The notes beneath the pieces were generated by a model. That model saw nothing but the letters and a program-made list of their open reading frames with translations. It did no database searches and was not told the origin of the DNA. Positions 25,201 through 38,657 of a stretch of 64,000 bases of DNA are shown one piece after another. Numbering within the stretch: the stretch's first letter is position 1; each line of letters starts with the position of its first letter. Both the position numbers and the translations under genes were made by a program. The DNA comes from Ceratodon purpureus. Lineage: Eukaryota; Streptophyta; Bryopsida; Pseudoditrichales; Ditrichaceae. Location of the stretch: positions 8,471,243-8,535,242 of the forward strand of contig CM026425.1 in the NCBI GenBank assembly GCA_014871385.1, read 5' to 3'.

Positions 25201-27262
25201 ATCTCAGGGTTGCAATTAACACATACTAAAATGGAAGGAGAAACTGAAGCTATCCACGAAAAGAATCAAGCCTCTTACATTACTGTAAAGAGCCTAAAGT
25301 ACTGAAAGCACAATCAGGGTGTCAAGATTTAGAGGATGAGTAAAAGGTATGATCTCTCACCAAGCTGGGCAGCAGAGGCCGACAGTTGATCATGCAGAAC
25401 AGTCACGGTCTTGGAAGTAACGTTCACAGATACTTCCTCCACACCAGGAATGGGCTCTAACAACTTTTTAATGAGAGGAACTTCATTCGGACAACAAATG
25501 CCCATAACATCAATGGTAGTTTTGCCCAACCCCGTGCTCTTGGAGGTTTTTGGAATTGTCACCTTGGTGTCGTGGTGGTGAGCATCTTCTTTTCCGGAAC
25601 AACATTGAGTCTGGATTGGATTTGCTACTGGTCTAGATTTGGATTTGCATGAGTGATCTGTTGCCTTCTTCTTGGATTTTTTCTCGTTATGATTTGCTCT
25701 TGGAGACGTCTCGCCCTGTCGTAGACTCTCATATCCTTGTCTTTTCGGACTCTCGTAACTAAAAAGGTCGACTAACTGCTTGGGCCGACGCTTGAGCTTG
25801 CCTAGAGTTTCACCAACCTTGACCAGCCTCCCATGTTCAATAAATTTTGACCCTCCTGTCTCATTCTTCTGCGCGTGACTAAGCATGTATGAGCCATCCC
25901 TAAGTGGAACAAGACAATCGAAGTGGTCACCGTGTGCAATTAGGTCATGGCCACAGTTCTCTGTGTCTTTGTGATGGTCTATCTCGTTTGGCACGTGCTT
26001 GCTAAAGGAGCCTGACATTTCTCTAAGCATCGGCAATGCGCAACCGGCATCTTCCATACACTGCAATACCATGAAAAAGGCTTCAGTCAATTAAAGGCTC
26101 AAACCATTAATGCAAATATTGCGATCGATGAGACAGGCTTGTCCACAGGCTAGTACACTAATAACCATTGATGTTCTTTGGTGTTTCCACTAAACAACCT
26201 TGACCGTTACGTAAGCTAAAAATCACATAACAATTTGCAAACTAATAAAGCACTCTGCAATTCTATTGAGCTGATAATAACTTAAAATTCGATCATTTTG
26301 AACAGGCTCGGATAGGCTCAAACCTGTTCGAGAAAGATGTCTTGTGTGATTTCTCCACGATGTACGTGGGCATGGACGTGGCCAACCTCTTGAAGGCAAC
26401 AAAGAGCAAGCGGGTCCCAGCTGGCTCGAAGATCTCTTCGATGATCAAGCACGCACAGCTTAGCAGCCATGGCGACCGTACTGAACTGCGGTGGCATCGA
26501 TAAGTAAGCAAATCGTCCATTCTCCAAAACCATGTACTGATCCCCGACGCTGTGCTTCTGTTACACCATCACAACCACCCATCACATAATCCGGGTGATC
26601 TCAGATCAGTGTCATTTTCTTGAAATCAAGTTGAGTTGAGTGAGGGTTAATTTGTAAAGCAGGGGGAAAAAATAGGAATTAGACTTGACGTACAAAGATG
26701 GACTCTACATTGACAAATTTGAACGTAAACTCATAAGAATCCATCCGTGAACATATCATGAACTTGCCCTCACCCACTTGGGTTGACCTAGACTAACAAG
26801 CTGGACTAGTCTACGCCTAGACTATACTTTGCTTGCAACATCACCCTCGGAGTTCTCATAGTCACTTCACTTTAAAGGTTAGGGTTACAGAATCTGAAGA
26901 TGTAGTTCCTCTGTCTGAAGAGCGAAAAGTATGATCATGCACTGCAGTATATTACCAATTCAACAATGACATCCTGATGGCTCTGACCTACCGATGGAGT
27001 CCGGCATAGTTCAAAACAATGAATTAACAACACAATCGTCTTGCTGAAGTCTCGGTTCGGAAGACAGCCACCCCATGCAATGTTGATACAAGACAAGGTG
27101 GAATGGCATGACTTCTGAGCGTCTTGACATTCATTTTGTCACTAACTGTGGTCGAATGCAAAGAAAGAATGCTCGGAAATTCCATACCTGACACCTGGGT
27201 GGCAAAGGTGCAGGTTCCACCATAGGGACAGCCACTGGGGCCTGCACTTCAACCCCTGGCAT
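19237..27262 (-). CDS. HMA: heavy-metal P1B-type ATPase (Zn/Cd HMA2/4 class), about 1501 residues
   Basis: Twelve coding exons: 27262-27188, 26557-26324, 26060-25361, 25166-24909, 24626-24529, 24324-24069, 23691-23554, 23333-23006, 22689-22490, 22034-21892, 21560-21492 and 21243-19237. They sum to 4506 bases in one frame. It pumps Zn2+/Cd2+ across a membrane using ATP. Motifs in order: a heavy-metal-associated fold with GICCPNE (Cys292, Cys293, Glu296), a TGES actuator loop, membrane CPC (622-624), phosphorylation DKTGT (Asp666), SHP (705-707) and GDGIND (865-870). The GICCxxE site and CPC place it in the plant Zn/Cd group rather than the copper group. Unusual parts are a roughly 280-residue N-terminal extension with CGHDLIAHGDHFDCL (139-153) and a tail of over 550 residues with CC pairs, a HHHHGHSHHSH run and a six-fold 12-residue repeat. 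The ATG at 27262 was chosen because it opens a 25-codon exon that splices in phase 0. Confidence 0.95.
19345..19566 (-). repeat. 36-bp coding tandem repeat, six copies (12-residue units)
   Basis: Near the C-terminal end of the metal ATPase, six consecutive 12-residue units follow the pattern QFEKEATEELMK. The variation is concentrated at the A/S, M/I/T and K/Q positions. The DNA units are 36 bp with a few substitutions each. The pattern predicts an acidic amphipathic helix. The repeat is purely coding, so expansion or loss keeps frame. Confidence 0.9.
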
Positions 27263-29001
27263 TATGCAGCTTCTTTCCTAACAGGCCCCCCCGAGTCCAA
27301 ACCACCAATCCACCGACACCCTCAAGCCTCCATGGATAGAAACCAAAGCACCGCTGCTGCACAAATTGCAGCACATCGCAACCTTGGAATCCACAACTGA
27401 TCTGGGGTCATGGCCATTTAAGACTCCGAAGAGCTCGCCCGTAACAACGAAACTTCCCACGCCGCAGATATCAATGTCAATTACATATCCAGCAGTTGCT
27501 TCCAATTAGGAAAAAAATCCCCGCACGGACATCAACATTTCGTGGTCATCACTCTCTGAAAACCACATCGCCCACCATAGGCGCACAACAAGTTGACATC
27601 TTCGACGTTGCCACCAATGTCATACACAGGGCAGTTTCTATTGTACAGAGGAATAGCAGCCTAGCCATATTTTTTCTCCCGAATTAAGACGTGATCAATG
27701 CCCAGGCTTGGAAAACAGACTGTCGCTACCCAAGAAACCAAAAACATTAAAAAAATCACATAAATGGTTTATCCCACAACATCACCATCCTGAGATTAAC
27801 ATCACTAACCACTTCAAAACCTTGCTTACAAGCAAAGCACTTCTGATCCTCGTGGGGCTTAAACCTGCCGCGTCCACGAACAACACTGATCAAAATACAT
27901 AATTTCACAAATAATGTTAACCTACACCTCTACAAGCCTGCCTTCATCACATGCATGCTACAGTGATCGACAATCTGGACACATAGAGACACAACCTACG
28001 ATAACAAAAGAGGGAAATCGATGCAACGAGAAAGAATTTATGAGCATAAGAGCAGTGTGTGAGGAACATGTTAACCTTGCTTGCTCTTATTCCTGCCACG
28101 GTTATGCTATCGAACGGTGGAATCTTCCGACCGCCAGTCGGCCGTGCGAGCACGAGGAGTCTGGCCCTCCCACAACCGAATGGGGGCAACCGCTGGTCGG
28201 CGGTGGCTCATGGTTCATGTGAGCCTGGCTGTTGTTGGTACGTCCGATGGTACGTCCATGCGGAGAATCATGTCAACAGGATCCTACTCATCCAATGCGC
28301 ATGCTTTTTGATTCAATGCCAGACAACTTTACCCAGTTCCTGGAAGTTTGTTCTGGAAGAGAGGGAGCACTGTAATGAGTTTACACATACAGGAGCGTTT
28401 GCTAATTGCGTCCGACCTGGTGAGACTCAATAACGAGGAGAAATGGGTTAACCAGCAAGGGAACGTTGGTAATTTGTACTGTGCATCCAGACAATCAGAA
28501 TCTCAACAATAAAATCTGCAGATGTAAGTAGACATAGCCTCTAAGCAGTACTCTAAAATTGACCACAGTATCCAAGCCTAAGAGATGACATTGGCTAAGT
28601 ATACGACATCAAAAAGCTAAGTATACACAAAGAACTAAGCAGTAAATATTCCAAGAAGTATAGAATAAGGGATCACAAGTTTAGTGGCTTTCAAGCAAAA
28701 CCTGCGCGATAGAATACAGTCAATTCTCAAAATATAGACAAATATTTACACGCAATTTCCTCAAAGTGGGATTACAATGTTATAACCCAAAAGTACAGTT
28801 CCAGACCTCCAGCATCATAGTGCGTGTAGGAAACAGGTTTACACAGACAATGAAATCTAAACTGCTCCAGAGGGCGAGTACACAAAACAGATAGCACTTC
28901 TCTGGATGTACATTGAGAAGAACATCAACCAGCCTACATGAACCACACCACGCATTTAAGCATATTACGTTTCCCAAAATCAACCACCAAGTCCATAGTG
29001 G
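27263..29001. other. upstream region of metal ATPase; 3' flank of ubiquitin-RUB
   Basis: It should contain the promoter and 5' leader of the metal ATPase (27263 upward) and the 3' UTR of the ubiquitin-RUB gene (below 29002). Several overlapping short frames at 27900-28430 have no recognisable product. No other gene seen. Confidence 0.4.
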
Positions 29002-29855
<854 letters not shown>

Positions 29856-31900
29856 CTTGCCGTCCCAAACCCCACCTCACCTCCAATTCCCCCACCTCTG
29901 CCATCCAAACAACCACACACAGCCAACACAACCAACACAACCCCCTCAACAACCATAATCAACCCCCTCACAGACGCCACAGCCACAAACAAAAACCAAA
30001 AAAACCAAAAAACCAAAAACCAGACAAGTCCACTTAGGGTTTCACATGACAGACACCACAGTAAACCTCTCCGTAAGCTGCCACAGCCAAATTGCGCACC
30101 GAGAGATGAGAATTGCGATGGAGAAAATGAAGAGGAGGAGGGGGAGAGAGGGAGATGGAGTCGACGGACCTGCGAAGCTCGGGCGTGATTTGGTGAGCTT
30201 GGTTGGACTCTGCGAGGCGAGCTTGTGTGTGAGTTTGGTGATCTACGTTACGTTTCGTTGTGGTTTTTGTGTTGCGTTGAGTTGATGTTTGTTTGTTGAG
30301 TTTGTCTGTTTGTTGTGTTGGTTCCGTGGTTGGGCGGTCTTGCGGTGGGGGCCCTGTTGCCGTGGGGGCCCTCGGGAGTGGTGAGGGCGTGTTGCCGTGC
30401 GCGGCGGGAGTTCATCCACAGAAACAGTACGATGATATGATATTTGTCTGTATGATGATACGCCCTTTTGGAATTTTGAGTTGGAATATTAGAGTTAAAT
30501 TTTGTGTAGTCACCCTCTTTCTCATCGAGTATTGTAAATTCATCTTATTCTTTTGTTCTTTCATGATTTTGAGTGAAGGGTATTGTGTTTATTTTAATGT
30601 GGAGATGTTTGATCCACTTCATTTATTAACCGTACTAGAACTAAATGAGATACCATGAATCGATCATAGCTCTTATATTAAAGAGTTTCTAGATGCCACC
30701 CTTTGAGCCTTAGTACTGCCTCCAAACACCTTGACTACTAGATCCAATATCACCTACAGCCAATCACTAAATTTAGGAAGGTCTCTAATCTGCACTCTTC
30801 GATTTGTAAGACAAGCCATAATGCCAAACAAGTCAAGCAAATCTTTGGAAAGCATCCTGAAACTAGATGCATCAAGGTCAATCTACGCCGGATCATAGAA
30901 GTCTTCCAACAGCCTCCTTTCCAAATCTACGCTTACCTCAACCACGTGAGGGAAACGACGCGGTAAATGTGTTCTTTTTGGTCTGCTGCAAGAATCTTGA
31001 ACATACAAGCGCATCAGAGGTGGCTCACCTTGCTCTAGAGCAATGGATGGTTGTCTGGCTGGCACAGGAGTAATCAGCGGTGGAAGAGGAGCAGCACATG
31101 GCAACTCAACAGTTAACAGCTTAGGAGCAACTGGTGGCTAGGTGGAGGCTATCAGTACGTAGTCATCTTAATAAAAGCTGCAAAAATTGAACTCAGGTGC
31201 TTCGGGTCTAGGTGGTTGGGCAGTACGGCTCCTAACAACGTCTATCATTATCTTGGGAAACATCAATAAACACCATCTAAGTAAAGAAATCAGAAAGTTT
31301 TAAAATACCAACCAATTTCAAACATTTATAACATTTTGGTTGTAAGGAAATGGAATATTTACCTTACACCAATAGGTCCTTGTTGGAAAAACACATAAGA
31401 TGTACTATTTGCAAGTCGAAGTAGAAGCTAAAGTGAATTCAATCTGTTGCCTTGAAAATTTGGCCAAAACACCAAAATTTGCACATTTCAAACAGTCACA
31501 ACTTCTTCATTATAATGGTTTAAGAGATGAGATAAATACATTAAAAGCACCTTGTAAAATCAGTTAAGATAGAAAAAAAACCTCTCAATTCCAAATTAAA
31601 AAAAGAACATAAAATCATAAAAAAACAAATTCAGCTCTCAAAACATACATGTAGCTTAAAATCGCCAAAACTTTCAAATGACAAGGAATTAAAAAAACGA
31701 GTTGTGTAATCTATATCTAGTAATCATAAAATTGACACATCTTTCAAAACGCCGCCATTTTCAAGCGCCAAAATGTTCATCTATTGATAGATCTAAATGA
31801 GTCTCAGACGGCCCTTCATTATATTTATTATAGTTCCAACACAATTGTGTAAATTGGAACTATGTATATATGTTAGGATATGTTAGTTATAAGGTTGTAG
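29856..31900. other. upstream region of ubiquitin-RUB and spacer
   Basis: 29856-30290 is the likely promoter/5' leader of the ubiquitin-RUB gene, with CT-rich sequence on its coding strand. A minus-strand open frame at 30883-31104 (ending RRLLEDFYDPA) looks protein-like but matches no family I know. It may be a fragment of a dispersed repeat. 31300-31900 is AT-rich with a 10-bp inverted repeat (ATAGTTCCAA at 31830, TTGGAACTAT at 31854). Confidence 0.4.
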
Positions 31901-32114
31901 GCAATATTAAGAAAACACCCTCTATTAATTTTACGTTGATGTCAAAAAAAAGGCAGGTTTAGCATATATGTTATCTCGTGGCCATTTGAAAATTGAGGGT
32001 GCCAAGAATCCCGCCATTGATCGCCCTATCCGTCGAAATCCGTATTTGTCCGACTGCGTCCAAGTCCGAACTGAGTGCGACGAACAGCTTCCCAGACAAG
32101 CTCGCTCTGTTTTC

Positions 32115-32151
<37 letters not shown>

Positions 32152-33085
32152 CGCAAGGAAAATCCTCCATCGCCCCCGCCACGACTCACCACCTCTACGA
32201 CAGCATTGCATTGCATTGCTGCATGGATCCACAGGTATGCCAACCCCACCCCTCCCTACCCAATGCCACTCTGCGCTCCATTCCACTCCATTCCACTCCA
32301 CCTATGGACTCTGAAATCCCCCACCTCCCTACCGCCTTCGTTTCTCCCAATTCCGACCATCATAGCCTACAATGCCACTCCAGTCGCACATGTCACAGCT
32401 GCACTGCCCACAGACATGCAAAGCCACGATTGGGAGTCATCGATCGCACACCACGAGGATTGCATTAGCCTCCATTCATGGGACTGGAGGGGACGGGGCG
32501 GAGGGGAGGTGAATAGTTGAGTAGGGTACGACACGCTCTCTCGCGTGCAATGCAATGCAATGGAAAGCAATGCAGTGATTCTAAAGCATGGGTGGATGGG
32601 AGGATGGCGTGAGAATGTATTTCTCTTTTGAGGTGTCTTTGATTCATGATGTTTTTGAATTTAGCTGCATTTTGTTTTTTTATTGCTGATGGGATCATGA
32701 GTGTGACTGGCATGCAATGCAAGTGCTGGGAGAGCATTTGGTGTTTGGAATCAGCACGGCGGGAGAGTTTCTGGGTTTTCGGGGTTTTTGACCCTGAGTT
32801 TTTGTTGCTAGAGACAGGGTTTAGGGGAGTTGTTGGGAGGGGTTTAGTTTGGGTTGACGGGTAGGTGAGGTGACTGGAGGTGAGAATTCGGGTTGGTTTT
32901 TGTTTGTGTGCGCTTGGAGTATGTGGAGTATGTGTACCTCTTTTGTGGCGTGAGTCGGATGGAGTCTGTTGTGTGAATTAGGGTTGTTGTGTTCCGTCAG
33001 TGCAGGTGGTGATGGGGTGGCGTTGGGTGTTCTGAATGCATCATGTGGTGGGAGGTTGGAGGTTGAGTTGGTTGGAGTAGCGACC
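31901..33085. promoter_or_regulatory. upstream region / 5' leader of MUS81
   Basis: The DNA here is GC-richer than the preceding spacer, with a CTG microsatellite, short CCATTCCACT repeats near 32276-32303 and GCAAT repeats near 32550. It precedes the MUS81 start codon at 33086 and should include the promoter and leader. The long open frames on both strands come from the trinucleotide repeat and lack domains. Confidence 0.4.
32118..32150. repeat. (CTG)11 microsatellite
   Basis: Eleven perfect CTG units. Depending on frame they read as poly-Leu, poly-Cys or poly-Ala forward and poly-Gln on the reverse strand. No supported gene uses any of these. Confidence 0.95.
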
Positions 33086-36000
33086 ATGGATACCAGAGTG
33101 GTTCTATGTCCTGCGAATGAAGAGCTGGCGGCTTTCTTGGTTGAGAAGCGCGAGGAGTGGTTTGTGAAGCAATATAGTGATAATTTGGATTCTGTGTTCA
33201 TTGGGGCGCACAAGAATGTTTGCGAGTCTACCGTGCCGTTGACGAGTTTGCGCGCAGTGAGCAAAGTGAAGTAAGTGAATTGAGGTGATCGTAATTTTGT
33301 GAAAGATTTTCTGGTGGGTTTACTGTGGAAGCTAGCCGCGGTCTGGGTTTTTGTGGAAGCTGCTTCGAGATTGGATAATGTGTGAAGAAAGTATGTGAGG
33401 ATGGTGACTTGATCAATTCATGATCAATCTCGCATCAGTTCTAGGTAAGAGCCTCTTATGTTGTTTTGGAACACATTCTTGATGATATTGGTGCCTGGTG
33501 GCTGTAGAGGAATTGGCAAGTGGCTGTTAAAGATTCTCGCGGAATTTTACAAGCCAGACGAGGATATGGCAGAGGACGAAGACGAGGAGCAACCTGGTGG
33601 ATCTCAGAGAGGTGCATTTTCTACCTCGTATAATGATGAATGAAACTATCTGTTGTAACTGAAGTTCCAAGGATTTACATTCTGGGCGTTCGAGATGTCC
33701 TCAACCATCTGATTGCGTTGTATTCGTGTTCTGCAGCAAAGAAGGCTCCGAAGAGATATCTGCCCAAAAAGAATTCGGGTCCTTATGCCCTCTTAATCAC
33801 CTTGTACAGGTACACCTTCTCTGGTCCGTGACAGCTCGTGTCAGGGATGCGTTCATAGATGCATATTCTTCCTTCGTTTAGGGACATATTGCTGGTGGTT
33901 TAACAGTGCTGGTGTAGTATATCTGTAGAGCGTACATGTTAGGCAAAGAATTCATGATGCGGCAGGAGCTAATTGACGCAGCTGAAGCAAGTGGACTTTC
34001 CACGATGCCTATTGAGTACGTGCTGATTCACTCCTGTGCTATATGTACTGTCCTGCTTTTTGATCTTGCAACCCGCTAAGTTTAAATTTCGAGTCCGTCA
34101 AGAGTCCCCTGGGTTAAGCGTCATACTACTTGTTTGTGAGCAGGCCGAGCAAGGGGTTGGCTCCCCAAAGGTATGGAGGTGGACCACAGTTTTCGTACTC
34201 CGGGTGGAACTCAATGAAGACGCTCACAGAGAAGGGTTTGGTGGTAAAGAAGAGCAATCCGGCCAAGTATGTTCATCCAATTGCCTGTTTTTTCTTGCTC
34301 TGCATTCCAGATTGGTACCGGTGGAATTAAAAGAGTGGTATGCTTTTAACGACCATTTTTTAAAACCACGATTTCTCGTCAATGGGTTGTCGTAATGTAC
34401 CCTAGGTACATGCTTACAGAGGAGGGCCGAAAAACAGCAGAGGAGTGCCAAGGCAGGTCCGGGTTAGGACCAACAGATTACGTCGTGCCTACACCAGCAA
34501 ATGAAGTTCCTTCAGTTAACGTCAGGCAAGGCCCTGTTAGGACAGAACGGGCTACAACCTCTCGAGCCCGCCCTTCAAAATCAAAATCAAGTCAAAAGGC
34601 AACTGCTGTTGATTTCAATAAAGTAAGTGCAAAGATAGGACACTCCTTTGGTTGTTGTTTTCCCTTCTTGCTCATGTGAACTTGTAGAAGGTGTTTCTTC
34701 TTCGTTGTAGACTCTTTCAATGGTTCCTATTAAGGTTACGGTTCAATGATTCGTATTGTTGATAATGTGGTATGGATAATTGTTGAGGCTGGTGTTGGTC
34801 TGTACAGCTGAAGACAATGGGATACAAGGAAGAAGATATTCAAGCAGCTGTAAACGAAGCAACAGCTACAAGTGGTCTACAAGATAGTGATATTTGGGGA
34901 TTTGTGTTGGGGATCTTATCTAGGGGCGGAGGTTTCCATGTGGGGGCGAAAGAGAAAGCTCCTGTAGCGGACGTTCCCGTCTCACAACCGACCGTGCAGC
35001 CCGTTGTGGACAGAGGTAACCAAGTACTATCCTTTTTCCTGCGGATTCCACACTTTACCAAGCCGGACGCTTATTTTATACGCTTTTTTTCGCTGCTACA
35101 ATTGCCAGGGACCGTACCGTCAAACAGCTCTTGGTATCACTCAGCTCCAGCAGCCACTGTGGAGGCAACTGTACGTTCCACTAGCACAGGTGATTTTATT
35201 TCCTTGCATCACATGTTCCTGATTGTATTTAAACTGCTGCTTTTATCATTGGAATTCGAGCAGTTCATGTAACCAAGTTCTTGAATGCAACACCTGCACA
35301 GCGGGTCCCTCAAATCCATCAAATACAAGGTCACAGGGTATAGAAGCAAGTGCGACAGGAGGCAACGAGTTGGCTGTACCTCCTCTAGGAGTGGGTCAAG
35401 CCTTTGGACAGGTTTACGAAGTGTTTCTTGTTCTAGATTCACGGGAGCAATTTCGTCGGGACGCAAGAGGGTAGGTTCTGATCTTTTGATTTGGTACTTC
35501 ACTGGTGATATTCGGCTTTCGCCAAATCATACTTGGTCCGGATTGAGAAACTCAGCCTCGCATGTTACAAACAGAAACATGCTCTGAATTTCAAAATCAT
35601 CAATGACATATGAGTCTAGCTTTGGATTATGAGTGTATCATCGGATCGTTATTGTTGTCTGTTTGTGTTCAGGGGTGCAGCATTACAAAAGTTTGCTGAT
35701 CGAATAGGCGTGCAGTTTAAGGTCCAAGTGGAGGTAGGCAATTTACTTAATACATCCTAGTATTAAGTGGACATTTACTTACTCGGTTAGGTTGTATATG
35801 ATGAGCTCATGTACCTCTACAGTTTGTCCTAGGTTGATAAGCTCCAAATCTATGGCGGTTCATCCGTATTGAGAACTATGCTCCGGACATTTTGTTGTAT
35901 ATTATGATCTACTTCTGCTCTTGGGTAGTGGGTTCCCCTGGTATGTGACAAAGAGCCTCTTATTGTTTGCCATCACTGAAGGCACTCAGTTTCTAACGCT

Positions 36001-37479
36001 GCAGACAAGACAGTTGCCAGTTGGGGATGCACTTTGGATTGCAAGACACAAGGACTTGAGGCATGAGTATGTCCTTGATTTTATTGTAGAAAGGAAACGT
36101 GTTGATGACCTTTGGTCGTCTATAAAAGATGGACGGTACAAGCAACAGAAACTACGGCTTCAGGTCAGTTTGTGCTTACACTATTCTGAGTATCTTTTTC
36201 GCAGCGTCATCGCTATGGTCTTATGATTTCTTAGAATCAGTTTTTTGAATCTGTACGTACTAGAATTTTTAGGATTGGTTCTTGAGCATGTTGTTTTTTT
36301 TAATAGTGGAACTTCCGCTGCAGAGGTGCGGAGTGAAGAGGCTTGTGTACTTGATTGAAGGAGACCCGAACTTGACTGATGCTTCGGATTCTCTGAAGAC
36401 AGCGTAAGAGTCTATCTCTTCTTGCATTGATACTTCTATTGTAAGAGGAGCTATAACTCGTAAATGTCTACATGTAGTGAACAATGGCTTACACACGGCC
36501 TAGGCAAGAGGCTGTATTCTTGACCATTCTATGAGATTTGGAACAAACCAAATTTCTTAGGAGACGTTCAGAAGTTGTTCCAATGTAACATAATTTCCTT
36601 GTTGCTGTTCCAGTAAGTAAGAGTGTCGTCAACTTCGATGGCACATATATTTGAGAATTGCGTAACTTATAATTTGTGCCATCTTCCTATATATTCAGGG
36701 CATTTACAACCGAGATTTTAGAAGGATTTGATGTACAGCGAACCCGTGATGTAAGTGAAACCACCCAGAAGTATGGCGAACTAACTACGGCAATCATTGA
36801 CCGCTATTCGGAGGAAGTTGGGAAGCCTGGTCGACCTCGTGGTGGTCATTGTATGCGGTATGTGGAGTTCGTGGAGTACTGCAAGGATATTGAAATGGAA
36901 CGTGTCACTGATGTATTTGGTGTCCAGTTAATGCAGGCAAGTTTCGTTCATGGCACCCTATGTGTATGCGTGCTCCTTTCTCAATATCTCAAGTTTCTAG
37001 GCAGGTGTTCTTGAGGTAAAGGCTGCCTCTTTCGATTCGTGTTAAATTTTTATGGCTGAATGAATGGGATGAACAGGTGCGGAATGTTACAGAAGAGATG
37101 GCTCTAGCGATACTGGAGAGATATCCGACCCTATATTCTCTAGTTGTTGCCTATACAGAACTTGTAAGTGTACACTTCTTGAAACAGTCTTACCTAAGAA
37201 CGATTTGACACATCTCAAGTTGTTTAATATCTTATTTGAATTTTTCAGGGTTTAAATGTATCGGAGCGTCTTCTATTGTACTGGCATTGTTAGAGGTTAA
37301 CGTAGTCTTTGTCAGGAAGTGGTCGGTTTAAGTAATCGGATGTATTTTATTATGTGTTCAAGGAGGGTGATGTTCAAGCACAAGAATTACTGCTGACGGA
37401 CATACAGATACGCAACAAGAACAAGACCATCAGTGCAATTATCAGCAAGAATATCTACAAGCTTGTGTGGGCTCCATAA
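33086..37479 (+). CDS. MUS81: crossover junction endonuclease MUS81
   Basis: Fifteen exons: 33086-33270, 33508-33611, 33737-33809, 33929-34015, 34144-34266, 34406-34622, 34808-35015, 35109-35189, 35302-35470, 35673-35733, 36005-36163, 36324-36403, 36699-36936, 37077-37163 and 37363-37479. They total 1989 bases, 662 residues. MUS81 with EME1 cuts branched DNA during repair and meiotic crossing-over. The N-terminal helix-hairpin-helix region ([14 protein letters not shown], then [11 protein letters not shown]) is followed by a winged-helix segment ([16 protein letters not shown]). A linker comes next, then the ERCC4 nuclease fold with GDALWIA and the catalytic ERKRVDD (Glu465-Asp471 region), then a C-terminal helix-hairpin-helix. 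The intron after 36936 uses a GC donor (CAG|GCAAGT); all others are GT-AG. Exon 8 could alternatively end at 35170, but the 35189 donor preserves frame into exon 9. Confidence 0.95.
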
Positions 37480-38114
37480 TTCTGTAAGATTGGGGTTTTT
37501 CCCCCTCTTTTTAATTTGTATTACATGAGATGAATCACAAACAGCATTAAATTTCACCTGAGGGTGAATCCAAATGATCTCTCTCTATGCAGAGCCGCTG
37601 TAGATTTATACATTTGGCTCTAGATGCTAAATCTTAGCTAGATTGAAATGAACCCTCTAGTGATTTGGTTTAACTTAGCAGTACGAAGGAAACCCAAACT
37701 TCCAAGCGGCGATTGGGGAATAAAATTGCGTCATTGGTGCTGGTTTAAAAATATGAGATATTTCCTTCCACCATTTTATCGTCTTCGTTTTCTTTGTCTC
37801 CTTGCCAGCGTTGTGACCGTCATGAGATTGAACCGCAACTTTCTTCACTTGTTTCCGTGATTGGCCTTTTGGCAAATACTCTTTGCCTGTGGTCGGTGCC
37901 ATTTCGCAGTTCTGAGACCTTGCAATATACTCAGCATATGTTTTATTGGCCAGGCTCATCGACATCTTGTCAATGAAATTTGAAATTTGAAATGTGAATG
38001 GTAGAGATTTGAAATGTTGAGAGTATCTCTATCTTCAGGAAATAGATTTTCAAGCATGCGTAAAATGTGATCAGTATGGTGGCAATTCTACTTATATAGT
38101 TGAAGTTGGTAACC
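37480..38114. other. 3' UTR of MUS81 and spacer
   Basis: No gene seen. The first part should be the MUS81 3' UTR. Short frames carry no motif. Confidence 0.4.
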
Positions 38115-38180
38115 CTTTTACTTTGCGTGGGCAGCACTCTTACTTTGCCTGGGCAGCGCTTTTACTTTGCCTGGGAAACT
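38115..38180. repeat. 22-bp tandem repeat, three copies
   Basis: Three adjacent units of 22 bases on the pattern CTTTTACTTTGCCTGGGCAGC, differing at a few positions (38115-38136, 38137-38158, 38159-38180). It lies directly before the receptor-kinase relic. Confidence 0.9.
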
Positions 38181-38194
38181 CTTTTGCTAGTATC

Positions 38195-38577
38195 TGCACG
38201 GTTTGCGTGCATCAGAGTTTCATTCGCCGCGATCTGGAACTTCCAATGTTCTTCTGACCGATGACTTGCGAGCCAAGGTTGCTGATATCGGTCTCGTGAA
38301 GTTTGTGTCGGAGGGGAATTTGCAGTCGATGGAAACAAGGGTTGCTACCACTTTCGGATTTCTGGCTCTGGAATGTGCTGGTACTGCTGCCCTGGACATG
38401 GCTTTGAAGTAGAACTTATGTCAGAATTGTAAGGTCAAGATTCTAACCGAGCATTTGACCTCTTCGTTTGCAGCATTTGCACACATTCAATGAAGATTGG
38501 AATCAGATTGGCTTGAGTTCGTCGTGCTCCTGTATGAACTGGCCACCTTCGAAGCTCCGCTGCATACTGCTCGATGA
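38195..38577 (+). pseudogene. receptor-like kinase (TMK-type) fragment, degenerate
   Basis: A short piece of a kinase domain. It reads SFIRRDLE, then after a frame change SNVLLTDDLRAKVADIGLV, then METRVATTFGFLALE, and after further breaks VVLLYELATFEAPLH. These correspond to the catalytic loop, DFG, APE and following helix of plant LRR receptor kinases (intact forms carry HRDLKPSN, DFG and GTFGYLAPE). HRD is RRD, DFG is DIG and APE is ALE, with frameshifts and stops between blocks, so it is non-functional. No other part of the receptor is nearby. Confidence 0.8.
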
Positions 38578-38657
38578 CAACATTGGTACGGAGATATCAG
38601 TTTGCCACATCGGGGACGAGAGTGGGTGCGTTTAATGATACGTGAGTGGAGATCGAA

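Noticed and set aside
27914..28433. Overlapping open frames on both strands between the ATPase and the ubiquitin-RUB gene
   Set aside because: No motif, no convincing splice sites, and the frames mirror each other on opposite strands.
30883..31104. Protein-like minus-strand frame ending RRLLEDFYDPA
   Set aside because: No recognisable family, no splice partners and no flanking gene structure. Noted only as a possible repeat fragment.
31968..32520. Long overlapping open frames on both strands with Leu, Cys, Ala or Gln runs
   Set aside because: They are open only because of the CTG repeat. There is no domain, no consistent exon structure, and the MUS81 start is downstream.
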